DNA of 58,087 bases from Gammaproteobacteria bacterium (lineage in GTDB: Bacteria; Gemmatimonadota; Gemmatimonadetes; Longimicrobiales; Gaopeijiaceae), in NCBI GenBank assembly GCA_028820325.1, contig JAPPJO010000080.1, forward strand, positions 1 to 58,087, read 5' to 3'. The translations under genes were made by a program, and so were the position numbers. Shown piece after piece: positions 26,367-34,857 of this stretch (the stretch's first letter is position 1; each line of letters starts with the position of its first letter). Below the pieces are notes generated by a model. The model had not been told where the DNA came from and searched no databases. It worked only from the letters and a program-made list of their open reading frames with translations.

Positions 26367-27671
26367 CTACTTCACGGCATCCTCGCCCCGCGCGTGCGCC
26401 ACTTCGCGCGCACTGGGGGTGGCCGAGGGCCGGAACGGAACCTCGCACACCCGGGCTCGATCGGGCTTGCCCGCCTCGCTCGCGTACTCGTCCGGCAGCC
26501 AGACCGTGAGTTCCGTCCCGACGGCGGACATCCCGACGGGCACGTAACCCAGCGCGATGTTGCATCCCAGCTCGGGCGCGTGCCAGGGCGAGGTCAGGTA
26601 TCCGATCGGGTCGCCCGCATCCGCGCCGGACACCAGCCAGAAATCGGGCGCGTAGTCGTCGATGGGCCTGCCGCCCATCCTCATCCCCACCAGCGTCATG
26701 GCAAACGGCGGCCGGCCGGCCTCGATCTCTGCCCGCATCCGCTCCAGCGCCGCCCGGCCGATGTAGTCGCCCTCCTTCTCGCGCGGCACCTGGTATCCCA
26801 GGTTGCACTGGAACGGAACGGTCTCGTGGTCCATGTCCTGTCCCCACGACAGGATGCCCGCCTGAATCCGGCGCTGATGGCCGGGGGCGATCACCATGAG
26901 CTGGTGCGCCTCGCCCGCGTCGAGCACCGCGTGCCACAGCCTCTCGGCGTGCAGCGTCGCGTCGCGCAGGTAGATCTCGTACCCCTTCTCCCCCGAGAAT
27001 CCCGACTGCGAGATCACCACCGAACACCCTGCGATCTCCGCTTCCATGAGCCCGTAGTAGGGGATTTCGCGGATGCCGTCGCCCACCAGATCGGCCATGA
27101 GCGCCAACGACTTCGGCCCTTGGATCTGCAGCGGACACACGTCGATCTCGTCGATCTCGACGTCCATCCTCATCCCCACATTGGCGCCCTGGAGCCAGAA
27201 CAGCAGGTCGGAGTCGGCGAGGGAGAACCAGAACTCATCGTCCGACAGGCGCAGCAGCACCGGGTCGTTGAGGATGCCGCCCCGCTCGTTGCAGAGGATG
27301 ACGTACTTGCCGTGCATCGGTTCGATGCGGGTGGCGTCGCGCGTGATGACGTAGTCGGTGAATCGCTCGGCGTCCGGTCCCTTCACCCGGATCTGGCGTT
27401 CCACGGCGACATTCCAGAGCGTGACGTGTTGCGTCAGCGCTTCGTGTTCGGCCGCCGCGCCGCCGTCCTCCGGCCGCACGTAGCCGCGCGGGTGGTAGAT
27501 GCGGTTGTAGGTTGTTGCGCGCCAGCAGCCCGCATCGTGGGACAGGTGCCAGTACGGCGACTTCCGCACGCGGGTGGAAATGAGCAGCTCCACGGGGGTC
27601 CGGCCGCTCTGGCGAAGGTTGATGGGTACGATGCGATCGGACTGATCGACGGAAACAGGATGGCTGACCAT
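26367..27671 (-). CDS. GcvT-fold aminomethyltransferase, DmdA-like
   Basis: A 434-residue GcvT-family protein. From memory it aligns end to end with dimethylsulfoniopropionate demethylase DmdA: STRVRKSPY (32-40), NVAVERQIRVKGPDA, GGILNDPVLLRL, FWFSLADSDLLFW, CPLQIQGPKS and GYEIYLRDATL all have close DmdA counterparts. DmdA moves a methyl group from DMSP to tetrahydrofolate. I cannot confirm the DMSP-specific pocket residues, so a demethylase for glycine betaine or another methylated zwitterion remains possible. The ATG before VSHPVSV is chosen because upstream frame is unlike the family. It converges on the DMGDH-like gene. Confidence 0.8.
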   Translation of the reverse strand: MVSHPVSVDQSDRIVPINLRQSGRTPVELLISTRVRKSPYWHLSHDAGCWRATTYNRIYHPRGYVRPEDGGAAAEHEALTQHVTLWNVAVERQIRVKGPDAERFTDYVITRDATRIEPMHGKYVILCNERGGILNDPVLLRLSDDEFWFSLADSDLLFWLQGANVGMRMDVEIDEIDVCPLQIQGPKSLALMADLVGDGIREIPYYGLMEAEIAGCSVVISQSGFSGEKGYEIYLRDATLHAERLWHAVLDAGEAHQLMVIAPGHQRRIQAGILSWGQDMDHETVPFQCNLGYQVPREKEGDYIGRAALERMRAEIEAGRPPFAMTLVGMRMGGRPIDDYAPDFWLVSGADAGDPIGYLTSPWHAPELGCNIALGYVPVGMSAVGTELTVWLPDEYASEAGKPDRARVCEVPFRPSATPSAREVAHARGEDAVK

Positions 27672-27725
27672 GGGTGTCCGGGATTCCGGGTTGACGGGAT
27701 GGCGTACGGTCCCCAAAAGTCCGTC

Positions 27726-28229
27726 ATGAGCGACTTGGTGACAACCGGGGCCGGCGGCGTGAGGGTCGTCGTGGATACCAGCGTCTTCCTGCCGGGTGTG
27801 TTTTTCGGCGGCCCGCCCCGCGACGTGCTGGCGGCGTGGCGAGCCGGGCAATTCGAGGTGGTGGTGTCCCCCGAGGTCCTTCGGGAATACGTTCGGGTCG
27901 GCGAACGGTTGTCGGCGCGGTTTCCCGGCGCGGATTTCGAACGCGTCCTGGAGATGATCGCGGCCAACGCCACGCTGGTGTCGGCGCCTCCCTTGCCCGA
28001 AGCTGTGTGCGAGGACTCCGACGACGACAAGTTTCTCGCGTGTGCGGTGGCCGCCGGAGCCGGGTACGTGGTGAGCAGCGACAAGGCGCTCCTTGCAACT
28101 TCTCCCTATCGGAACGTGAAGGTCATTCGTTCGCGTGATTTCCTGGACATGCTCCGAGTCACGGCCGCTCCGGCGCAGGATGACCGCGACGCCGCGGCTC
28201 GACTGGACCACCGGCATCCCGCCGGCTGA
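27726..28229 (+). CDS. PIN-domain ribonuclease-like protein (COG1569 type)
   Basis: A 167-residue PIN protein. The acidic cluster fits the fold: D17 in VVVDTSVFL, E50 in SPEVLREY, D99-D101 in EDSDDDKF and D119 in SSDKALL. These would bind Mg2+/Mn2+ for RNA cleavage. The COG1569 class is usually called a putative toxin, but no antitoxin-sized gene lies next to it. Its 5' neighbour is the divergent DmdA-like gene only 54 nt away. No clear ribosome site precedes the ATG, so an in-frame ATG at 27699 cannot be excluded. The last 25 residues are basic and poorly conserved in type. Confidence 0.8.
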   Translation: MSDLVTTGAGGVRVVVDTSVFLPGVFFGGPPRDVLAAWRAGQFEVVVSPEVLREYVRVGERLSARFPGADFERVLEMIAANATLVSAPPLPEAVCEDSDDDKFLACAVAAGAGYVVSSDKALLATSPYRNVKVIRSRDFLDMLRVTAAPAQDDRDAAARLDHRHPAG

Positions 28230-28241
28230 CGAGGCAACGCC

Positions 28242-30383
28242 ATGACACGCGCATCGCTCGGCGCAGCAGTCCGTCTGGGGCTGACGGTTGCGGTGGCGGG
28301 GTGTGCGCTGGAGTTCGACCCGCCGAGCCCGGCGTCCATTGTGGTGTCGCCCGGGTCAGCCACATTCACCTTTCTCGGCGAGTCGAGGACGTTCACCGCG
28401 ACCATCCTGGATGAAGACGGGAGCGCTATGGAGGGGACGGTATCCTGGACGACGGATGCCCCCGCCGTCCTCAGCGTGAACTCCTCCGGGGTGGTCACGG
28501 CCCTTGCGAACGGAGCCGGCACGGTCAGGGCCGTCTTCGAAGCAGTCAGCGGGACGGCCGCGGTTACGGTCAACCAGACGCCGACCACCTTGGAGCGGGT
28601 TGGCGGCGACGCACAGACGGGTAGTCCGGGCGGGCCCCTGGTCGAGCCGCTCGTCGGCCGCCTTCTGGACGCGGGCCAGAGGCCGGTCGCGGGCGTGGCT
28701 GTGTCCTTCTCACCCGCGCCAGGGAGCGGCTCCGTCACTCCCGCCGCAGCCACGACCGACCCGGCGGGCGAGGCGCAGACGCTCTGGACGCTGGGCGACG
28801 GTGCCGGCGTCCAATCGGTGATCGCGTCCGTGGCCGAAGGTCCCAACGCGGTGTTTACTGCCATGGCCGAGCCACCCCACGCCATGCTCATTCACTCCGG
28901 TGACGGGCAGGTGGCCCGGACGCGACGAGAAACCGAAGAACCCGTGCGGGTACGGGTGATCTCCCGGTCGGGTGCCGGGCTGAGCGGGGTCACCGTCACC
29001 TTCGAGGTCACGGCCGGGGGCGGCTCGGTGCCGTCGTCCAGTGCCGTGACCGATGCCGAGGGGATCGCCTCCGCAGGCCCATGGACGATGGGTGACCCCG
29101 GGCCGCAGGAATTGCGCGCCACCGCCCCCGGGGTGAACCGGGTCATCTTCCGCGCCACCGCCCTGGCCGCGCCGGTTGCCGAACTCGTAGCCGTGGAGGG
29201 TGACGGGCAGCGGACGGAAATCGTGCTCCCCGTGCCCGTTGCGCCCCGCGTTCGAGCGGAGGATGCCGACGGCAACCCGGTGTCGGATACCAGGGTCACC
29301 TTCTCCCCGAGCGGTGACAGCCGGGTCGTCCCGGAGGAGGCGACGACCGACTCGGCCGGGTTCGCGGCGGTCGACAGATGGTTCCTCGGCAGGACCCCCG
29401 GAACCACCTACACGCTCACCGCGAGCGTAGCCAACGCGGACGGCACGTCGGCCACGGCAACCTTCAGCGCGGAGGCGACGCCGGCGGTCTACGACATCGA
29501 ACTAGAGCACGTCACCTCGTCGCTGCTCACGGCCTCGCAGCGCGCGGCCTTCGAGGAGGCCGAACGGTTCTGGGAGAGCGCGATCACCGGCAACCTCACC
29601 CGGACCAGCCCGCTGTCCAGGTCCTCCCTCGTCAACTGCCTCACGGCAAACCAAATGTCCGGAGACGTCCCCGGCGACCGGGTGGTCGACGATCTGCTGA
29701 TCTACGTCGAAATCAAGGAGATCGACGGGCGCTCGGGCATCTTCGGAGGCGCCGGGCCCTGCCAGCTCCGCGAGGACAACTCGCTGCCCGCGGTCGGGGT
29801 GATGTTCTTCGACATCGCCGACCTGGACAGCATGGAGGCCAACGAGCAACTGGAGGAAACCATCGTCCATGAGATGGCGCATGTGATCGGGTTCGGAACC
29901 CTGTGGTCGCACCTGGGCCTCCTGCAGGACTCGGCCCGGGCCGACCGAAACGCGAATACGCACTTCACCGGCGCCGCGGCAAAGGCGGCCTTCGACGAGA
30001 TCCGCGGCAACAACTACACGGACAGCGATCTCGTGCCGGTGCAGCACCAGGGCGGCAAGGGCGTGTGGAACGGACACTGGCGCGAGCTGGTCTTCCGTTC
30101 CGAGCTGATGACCCCCTTCCCCGACCGCGGCCCCAATCCGATGAGCGTGGTCAGCCTCGCGTCATTCGTGGACATCGGATACCCGGAGGTCGACTACAGC
30201 GTCGCGGATGAATACGTGCTGCCGCCCCCGCAGTACGCGGCGCAGGCGGCGGCGGGGGTCGAAGCGCCGCGGAGGGCTCGCCGGCACACCATCGACTTCG
30301 GCAGGGAGATCCTGGTGATGCCGCTTATGGTCGTGGACCGCGACGGCAATGTGGTGCGGTACCTGAGGTCTCCGGAGCGCTGA
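28242..30383 (+). CDS. Lipoprotein with Ig-like domains and leishmanolysin-type metalloprotease
   Basis: A 713-residue exported lipoprotein. The signal peptide ends in lipobox VAGC with C21. Residues 30-110 are a Big_2-type Ig domain (SIVVSPGSATFTF...VSWTTDAPAVLSV), and residues 115-415 hold three invasin/Big_1-like repeats (PVAGVAVSFSPAPGSGSV...). The protease domain has HEMAHVIGFG with H543 and H547, third zinc ligand H612 in NGHWREL, and the Met-turn in SELMTP. That is the leishmanolysin-like family common in secreted bacterial proteins. It starts 13 nt after the PIN gene with GAGG upstream. The Ig repeats probably act as a stalk presenting the protease at the cell surface. Confidence 0.87.
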   Translation: MTRASLGAAVRLGLTVAVAGCALEFDPPSPASIVVSPGSATFTFLGESRTFTATILDEDGSAMEGTVSWTTDAPAVLSVNSSGVVTALANGAGTVRAVFEAVSGTAAVTVNQTPTTLERVGGDAQTGSPGGPLVEPLVGRLLDAGQRPVAGVAVSFSPAPGSGSVTPAAATTDPAGEAQTLWTLGDGAGVQSVIASVAEGPNAVFTAMAEPPHAMLIHSGDGQVARTRRETEEPVRVRVISRSGAGLSGVTVTFEVTAGGGSVPSSSAVTDAEGIASAGPWTMGDPGPQELRATAPGVNRVIFRATALAAPVAELVAVEGDGQRTEIVLPVPVAPRVRAEDADGNPVSDTRVTFSPSGDSRVVPEEATTDSAGFAAVDRWFLGRTPGTTYTLTASVANADGTSATATFSAEATPAVYDIELEHVTSSLLTASQRAAFEEAERFWESAITGNLTRTSPLSRSSLVNCLTANQMSGDVPGDRVVDDLLIYVEIKEIDGRSGIFGGAGPCQLREDNSLPAVGVMFFDIADLDSMEANEQLEETIVHEMAHVIGFGTLWSHLGLLQDSARADRNANTHFTGAAAKAAFDEIRGNNYTDSDLVPVQHQGGKGVWNGHWRELVFRSELMTPFPDRGPNPMSVVSLASFVDIGYPEVDYSVADEYVLPPPQYAAQAAAGVEAPRRARRHTIDFGREILVMPLMVVDRDGNVVRYLRSPER

Positions 30384-30604
30384 TCGCGTTCTCCTGGCTT
30401 CAGGGGTTCAATCGCGAAAAAGCGGACAGGGAACGCCTGACCCGGAAACCCCGTCGCCCTGTTGCGATTCTGTCTCTGGTGCCGATGCATTTTTGTTTAT
30501 CATGCGATTGCAATAATGTTGTGCCTGACGTTGCAAACGTGTTTATGTCCTGCTAATCTTCTTCGTCGCTGCCGGTTACAACTCGCTCTCAAGGAGCCTT
30601 CAGC
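30384..30604. other. AT-richer intergenic region upstream of the AAA ATPase
   Basis: These 221 bases are noticeably richer in A and T than the rest of the window, especially 30485-30570, which contains runs of T and repeated TTGC/GCAA words. No gene is visible. It contains the candidate promoter listed separately and may mark the edge of a transferred segment. Confidence 0.4.
30531..30559 (+). promoter_or_regulatory. Candidate sigma70-type promoter of the AAA/DUF4143 gene
   Basis: TTGCAA at 30531-30536 and TAATCT at 30554-30559 are separated by exactly 17 bp in an AT-rich stretch, 45 nt upstream of the ATG at 30605. The match is good for a GC-rich genome but rests on sequence alone. Confidence 0.45.
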
Positions 30605-31891
30605 ATGGGACCGCGCCTGTCGGTTGGAGTTGAAGCCGAGCGGTACGCACCGCGTGTGGCCGACGAGGAGTTGGAGCAGTGCCTTGCTGCGGCAGGAGCG
30701 GTTCTCATCGAAGGCCCGCGAGCCTGCGGCAAGACGGCAACCGCTCATCAGATGGCCGCAAGCGAAGTCCTCCTCGATGTCGACCAGGCGGCGCAGGACA
30801 TGATCGCGGTCAATCCGAGGCTCGTGCTCGAAGGAGCAACCCCACGCCTGATCGACGAGTGGCAAACTGCGCCCGTGATCTGGAACCATGTGCGCCGGGT
30901 TGTGGACGAGCGTCCCGGCAAGGGCCACTTCATCCTCACCGGATCGGCCGTTCCTCCCGACGAGAGCACGCGGCACACCGGTGCCGGCCGAATCGTGCGT
31001 CTGCGGCTGCGCCCCATGTCGCTCTTCGAGCTCGGAAACAGCACCGGTCTGGTGTCGCTGAAAGATGTGCTCCACGGAGACCCGGTAAGGAGCCCAAGCA
31101 TCGATCTGTCCGTGCAGAACCTCGCTGAACTGATCTGCGTTGGCGGCTGGCCAGGACATCTGGGCTCCTCCCCCTTGGATGCCATCCGCGTCAACCGCAG
31201 CTACGTCAACGACATCTGCCGTGCCGATCTGCGGCGGGTCGACGGGGTGCGGCGAGATCCGGCGAGAGTTCTCCGGTTCTTTCAGTCGCTGGCTCGCAAC
31301 GTGGCAACGCCGGCTTCGCTCGCAACCATCGCGCGTGACGTTGTCGGGCCCGATCCGGGCTCCATGACCGGGCACACCGCCCGTGCATACCTCACAAGCC
31401 TCGAACGCCTCATGGTTGTGGAAGACCAACCGCCCTGGGGGCCCCATCTGCGCTCTCGTTCCCGGTTGCGCGTTGCCCCGAAGCGTCACTTCGTGGATCC
31501 ATCCATCGCCGTGGCCGCGCTGGATGCGGGACCGGAGTCGCTGCTCCACGATTTCGCCTGGTTCGGTCTGCTCTTCGAGTCGATGGTGATCCGCGACCTT
31601 CGGGTGTATGCCCAGGCCATGGGAGGGAGGGTGTACCACTACCGTGACAATACGGGTCTCGAGGTGGATGCCATCGTTGACGCCGGCCCCGGCCGCTGGA
31701 TGGCCTTCGAGATCAAGCTCGGCCTCAGCCGGATCGACGAAGCGGCGCGGTCACTCCTGAAGTTCGCTGATCGGGTCGACACGAGCCGGTGTGGCGAGCC
31801 CGCCGCGCTGGGCGTCATCGTCGAACGCGGATACGGGTACGTGCGTCCGGACGGAGTGAGCGTAATCCCGCTGGCGGCGCTTGGGCCCTAG
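30605..31891 (+). CDS. ATP-binding protein with DUF4143 domain
   Basis: A 428-residue protein of the COG1373 type. The P-loop is EGPRACGKT (residues 36-44), with Walker B-like region RLIDEWQ and sensor-like FILTGSA. Residues 200-330 form a helical/winged segment. The C-terminal DUF4143 part ends in LEVDAIVD...MAFEIKLG, which matches the D-x(n)-ExK core of PD-(D/E)XK nucleases. These proteins are widespread and often mobile, and their function is not established. It stands alone, with its own AT-rich promoter region, between unrelated genes, which suggests acquisition by transfer. Confidence 0.88.
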   Translation: MGPRLSVGVEAERYAPRVADEELEQCLAAAGAVLIEGPRACGKTATAHQMAASEVLLDVDQAAQDMIAVNPRLVLEGATPRLIDEWQTAPVIWNHVRRVVDERPGKGHFILTGSAVPPDESTRHTGAGRIVRLRLRPMSLFELGNSTGLVSLKDVLHGDPVRSPSIDLSVQNLAELICVGGWPGHLGSSPLDAIRVNRSYVNDICRADLRRVDGVRRDPARVLRFFQSLARNVATPASLATIARDVVGPDPGSMTGHTARAYLTSLERLMVVEDQPPWGPHLRSRSRLRVAPKRHFVDPSIAVAALDAGPESLLHDFAWFGLLFESMVIRDLRVYAQAMGGRVYHYRDNTGLEVDAIVDAGPGRWMAFEIKLGLSRIDEAARSLLKFADRVDTSRCGEPAALGVIVERGYGYVRPDGVSVIPLAALGP

Positions 31892-31937
31892 AGCTTCACT
31901 CCCCCGCCGATGAGCGCGGCACGATCCAGCCCTTCCC

Positions 31938-33017
31938 TCACCCCTCCGCCTCCAGCGGCGCGTAGGGCTTCGTCCCGGGCACCATGATCCCGCCTCGCTT
32001 CGTGCCGAGGGCGATGTTTCCGTAGCGCTCCGCGTAGGCCGGCGGAAGCTCGCGCCCGTCGCTCGCGGACAGCCAGAGCCGCAGCAGGTGCCGCCTGCGC
32101 TCGGGCTCGGGATGGTCCTCGTACCCGGTGCGGGAATGGACGATCTGGTGGTTGTGCACGAACTGCATGTCGCCGGGCCGGAGTTCCATGTCGAGGCGGA
32201 TGTCCTGGCGGGCCGCCAGGTCTTCGAACAGGTCCATGGCCTCGGTCTGCGCGCGTGACACCGGCGGCACCCCCTCGTGGCGTTGGGCGCCATCGAAGAA
32301 ATCGCGGGCGTAATACGTCGTAATACAGCCGGCGTGATGGTTGAAGACGGGCATCCGGTACCAGGGGCCCTTGCCTTTGGGGATTTCGCCCTTGCGGTCG
32401 ATATGGATCGGGCGCGAAAGCAGCTCAGCCAGGTCGGGCCGCCGTCGGCGCATTTCGCTGTAGATGGTGGCGGAACTGGAGATGCTGCTCAGCCCGCCCT
32501 CCTTCGCCGGGCGCACGCAGAAGAGCCCGACGAGGTCGCAGGAGTCGGTGTGGAAGCGATGGCGCGCGCGGGTTGCGTAGAGGCGGTGCTCGGGGTTGTG
32601 GGGGTCGTGGCCGATGTCCTTCACATGGCCGAGCAGATGCCCCTTGGCATTCTGGGAGATGGCTTCCCCGAGGTGCGTGCCGATCCCCCAGAAGGCGGTC
32701 GCCATCTGCCGCATCGACCGGCCCTTCACCGGCAGGCCCCGCATGAGCACGAACCCGCGCCCGCGCAGCAGCTCCTCGCGGATGCGCGCAAGTTCGGGCG
32801 CCAGGCCCGGCAGGAGGAAGTCGTCCCGCGTGATGCCGGCGATGTCGAGGCCCTTGCGCTCCACTCTCCCCACGGCGAGGTGGATCTCGCGGATCTCTCC
32901 CTCCGTGAGGTGGCGGATCCAACTCCCGGATCCGCTCATCTCGGATCCATACCAGACGTCGGAGCCTCGCACCCCGGCAGCGGGCCTGCCGTGGGATGAT
33001 GCCGTCGGATCTGTCAT
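31938..33017 (-). CDS. TauD/TfdA-family 2-oxoglutarate dioxygenase
   Basis: A 359-residue Fe(II)/2-oxoglutarate dioxygenase. The metal triad is H156 and D158 in RFHTDS plus H294 in QIVHSRTGYED. R313 in HLLRLWL should bind 2-oxoglutarate. GRGFVLMRGLP and FWGIGTHLGE before the HxD are typical of the family. It has no signal peptide. I chose the ATG before TDPTASS over a TTG 27 bases upstream. It follows the glycosylasparaginase gene on the same strand (69-nt gap) and may be in its transcript. Members hydroxylate taurine, carnitine precursors, amino acids and others; the substrate here is not readable. Confidence 0.87.
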   Translation of the reverse strand: MTDPTASSHGRPAAGVRGSDVWYGSEMSGSGSWIRHLTEGEIREIHLAVGRVERKGLDIAGITRDDFLLPGLAPELARIREELLRGRGFVLMRGLPVKGRSMRQMATAFWGIGTHLGEAISQNAKGHLLGHVKDIGHDPHNPEHRLYATRARHRFHTDSCDLVGLFCVRPAKEGGLSSISSSATIYSEMRRRRPDLAELLSRPIHIDRKGEIPKGKGPWYRMPVFNHHAGCITTYYARDFFDGAQRHEGVPPVSRAQTEAMDLFEDLAARQDIRLDMELRPGDMQFVHNHQIVHSRTGYEDHPEPERRRHLLRLWLSASDGRELPPAYAERYGNIALGTKRGGIMVPGTKPYAPLEAEG

Positions 33018-33086
33018 CTGTGTAATCTCGTGCGCAAAAACCAAAGGTGGATTACATACCGCGGACGGAACCGGGAACCGGACCCC

Positions 33087-34361
33087 TCAGTCCGCCGGCG
33101 AGCCCTCCAGCAGCCCCTCCAGCGGCAGCTCGCGCGCACCGTTCTCGTCGCATACGGCGTACGTGACTTGGCCGGATGCGTACATCGACACGCCCGCGTA
33201 CTCCGCCCTTTTGTTGAGCGCGAAGAAGCGCACGTTGAAGTTGGGCTCGCCGCGCGAGTTGAGGAGACGCTCCTCCACGGTGTTCGCGCGAATCCGTTCG
33301 AGCGCCGCCATCCTCGCGTCCAGCGGATGCATGCCGTCCCTCATCCTCTCGACGATGAGGAAGGAGCACAGGTTGAACAGGTTGGCCTCGCCCCGGCCGG
33401 TCGAGCCCGCGGCGCCGATGTCGCCGTCCACGTAGAGCCCGGCGCCCAGGATGGGAGAGTCGCCCGCGCGTCCGGGAATCTTCCAGGACAGCCCGCTGGT
33501 GGTGGTCACCCCGCAGATGTCCCCGCCCGGCCCGATGCCGTCGCAGTTGATGGTGCCCCAGAAGCTGTTTTCGTCGATGAGGCCCTCGCGCACCATGTCC
33601 AGACCGGCTTGGTAGCCCGCGTAGTGGTGGTCCCGCAGGGCAGCCCGGGCGCGTGCGAGTTCCTCCGGGCCGGCTGCGCCTGCCGCTGCCTCACGGCTTC
33701 CCGCACCAGCGCCATTCATCGCGCCGGCGTCGAGACCGGCTCCGCTGCCCGTACCGCCCGGGCGCCCCCTGCGCGGATCGGGGAAGTGGCCGGGGTCGAT
33801 GCGCCGCTTCCATTCCAGCCACAGCTCGCGGGAGCGGTCGGTGTTGAGGTCGTCCTCGATCTCGAAGCCCATCATGCGGGCGAATTCCTGCGCGCCCGCG
33901 CCCACCAGCAGGTGGTGGTCGGTGTATTCCATGACCGCCTTGGCCACCAGCGAGGGGGTGCGCACGCCTTCGAGCCCCGCCACGCCTCCGGCCTGCTTCT
34001 TCGGCCCGTGCATGCAGCAGGCGTCCAGTTGCACCACCCCGTTCGCGTTGGGGAGGCCGCCGTAGCCGATCCCGGTTTCGGTGGGGTCGAGTTCGGGGAT
34101 GTTCACCCCCGCGACCAGGGCGTCCAGCACGTCTGCGCCCTCGACGATCATCCGGAACGCCCGTTCCACCGCGCTCTCCGGACCGCCGTTGGTGAAGCGG
34201 ATGCCGCTGGTGTCGGAGATCACCACCGGGGAGACCGACTGGGGGGTGTACACCGTGGGCGCCCCATCCAGGGTGCTCGGTCCAGCGCCGTCCAGGGTGC
34301 GCGGCACGGCGCCGGCCACGCCCGCGGCGGCGGCGGTCTTGACGAAGTCGCGACGTTTCAT
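33087..34361 (-). CDS. Tat-exported N4-(beta-N-acetylglucosaminyl)-L-asparaginase-like Ntn hydrolase
   Basis: A 424-residue precursor. KRRDFVKTAAAAGVAG at the start is a twin-arginine signal, so the ATG at 34361 is preferred over longer frames. The predicted autocleavage site lies before T270 in FWGTINCDG, with GVTTTSGLSWKIPGRAGDSP and GAGLYVDGDIGAAG making the catalytic subunit's core. Residues 215-250 form a Gly/Ala-rich low-complexity linker near the end of the alpha subunit. The family cleaves the GlcNAc-Asn bond of glycoasparagine or beta-aspartyl peptides. Export in folded form fits an enzyme that matures itself. Specificity between glycoasparagine and isoaspartyl peptides is open. Confidence 0.87.
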   Translation of the reverse strand: MKRRDFVKTAAAAGVAGAVPRTLDGAGPSTLDGAPTVYTPQSVSPVVISDTSGIRFTNGGPESAVERAFRMIVEGADVLDALVAGVNIPELDPTETGIGYGGLPNANGVVQLDACCMHGPKKQAGGVAGLEGVRTPSLVAKAVMEYTDHHLLVGAGAQEFARMMGFEIEDDLNTDRSRELWLEWKRRIDPGHFPDPRRGRPGGTGSGAGLDAGAMNGAGAGSREAAAGAAGPEELARARAALRDHHYAGYQAGLDMVREGLIDENSFWGTINCDGIGPGGDICGVTTTSGLSWKIPGRAGDSPILGAGLYVDGDIGAAGSTGRGEANLFNLCSFLIVERMRDGMHPLDARMAALERIRANTVEERLLNSRGEPNFNVRFFALNKRAEYAGVSMYASGQVTYAVCDENGARELPLEGLLEGSPAD

Positions 34362-34474
34362 CTTCAGGAATCCGGCGAAGGGTTCGACGGGCCGGCCACG
34401 GGCACGTTCGCGCCCGCAGCCGGCGAACTGCGAAAGTATGGACAGGCCCTCTCGGGCCAAGCAAGTTTCAGCAC

Positions 34475-34774
34475 ATGAAGATCAGCGAGAAAGCGGTTCG
34501 CAAGGCGTTGCGCACGGTGAAGGATCCCGAGCTGCACCTGGATCTGGTGGTGCTCGGGCTGGTGTATGACATCGAGATCGAGGACGCGAACGTCCAGGTG
34601 CGCATCTCGCTCACCACACCGATGTGCCCCGCCGCGCCACAGATCGTGGAGGATGCGCGCGCCGCGGTAGCGGGCGTGGAGGGCGTCGAGAACGCCGAGG
34701 TGCAACTGACCTTCGATCCTCCCTGGACCCCGGAGCGCATCAGCCCCCTCATCCGCTCCTCGCTGGGGCTCTGA
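34475..34774 (+). CDS. DUF59 (MIP18/SufT-like) protein
   Basis: A 99-residue single-domain protein of the iron-sulfur assembly family that includes PaaD N-domain and SufT. VLGLVYDIEIEDANVQVRISLTTPMCPAAP is the core, with conserved C51 in the TxxxCP motif. PPWTPERISP at the end matches PaaD (DPPWTsdrIs). It opens the phenylacetyl-CoA epoxidase-type operon, 83 nt before paaA. A second DUF59 gene lies inside the operon, so this one may have a separate maturation role, for example for the di-iron site. No strong ribosome site is visible. Confidence 0.87.
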   Translation: MKISEKAVRKALRTVKDPELHLDLVVLGLVYDIEIEDANVQVRISLTTPMCPAAPQIVEDARAAVAGVEGVENAEVQLTFDPPWTPERISPLIRSSLGL

Positions 34775-34857
34775 CGAAGACCGCCCGGCGGAGGCACGGT
34801 CCGCGCGCGGGGGGTCGCGGACGGATTCGCCGACGCCGATGACCTCGGAAAGGACGG

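Noticed and set aside
26394..27725. N-terminal extension of the PIN protein frame antisense to the DmdA-like gene
   Set aside because: The extension overlaps the whole DmdA-like gene and is His/Arg-rich without motifs. The PIN fold is complete from the ATG at 27726.
27726..28229. Toxin-antitoxin module
   Set aside because: The PIN protein alone is convincing, but no small antitoxin gene is adjacent on either side.
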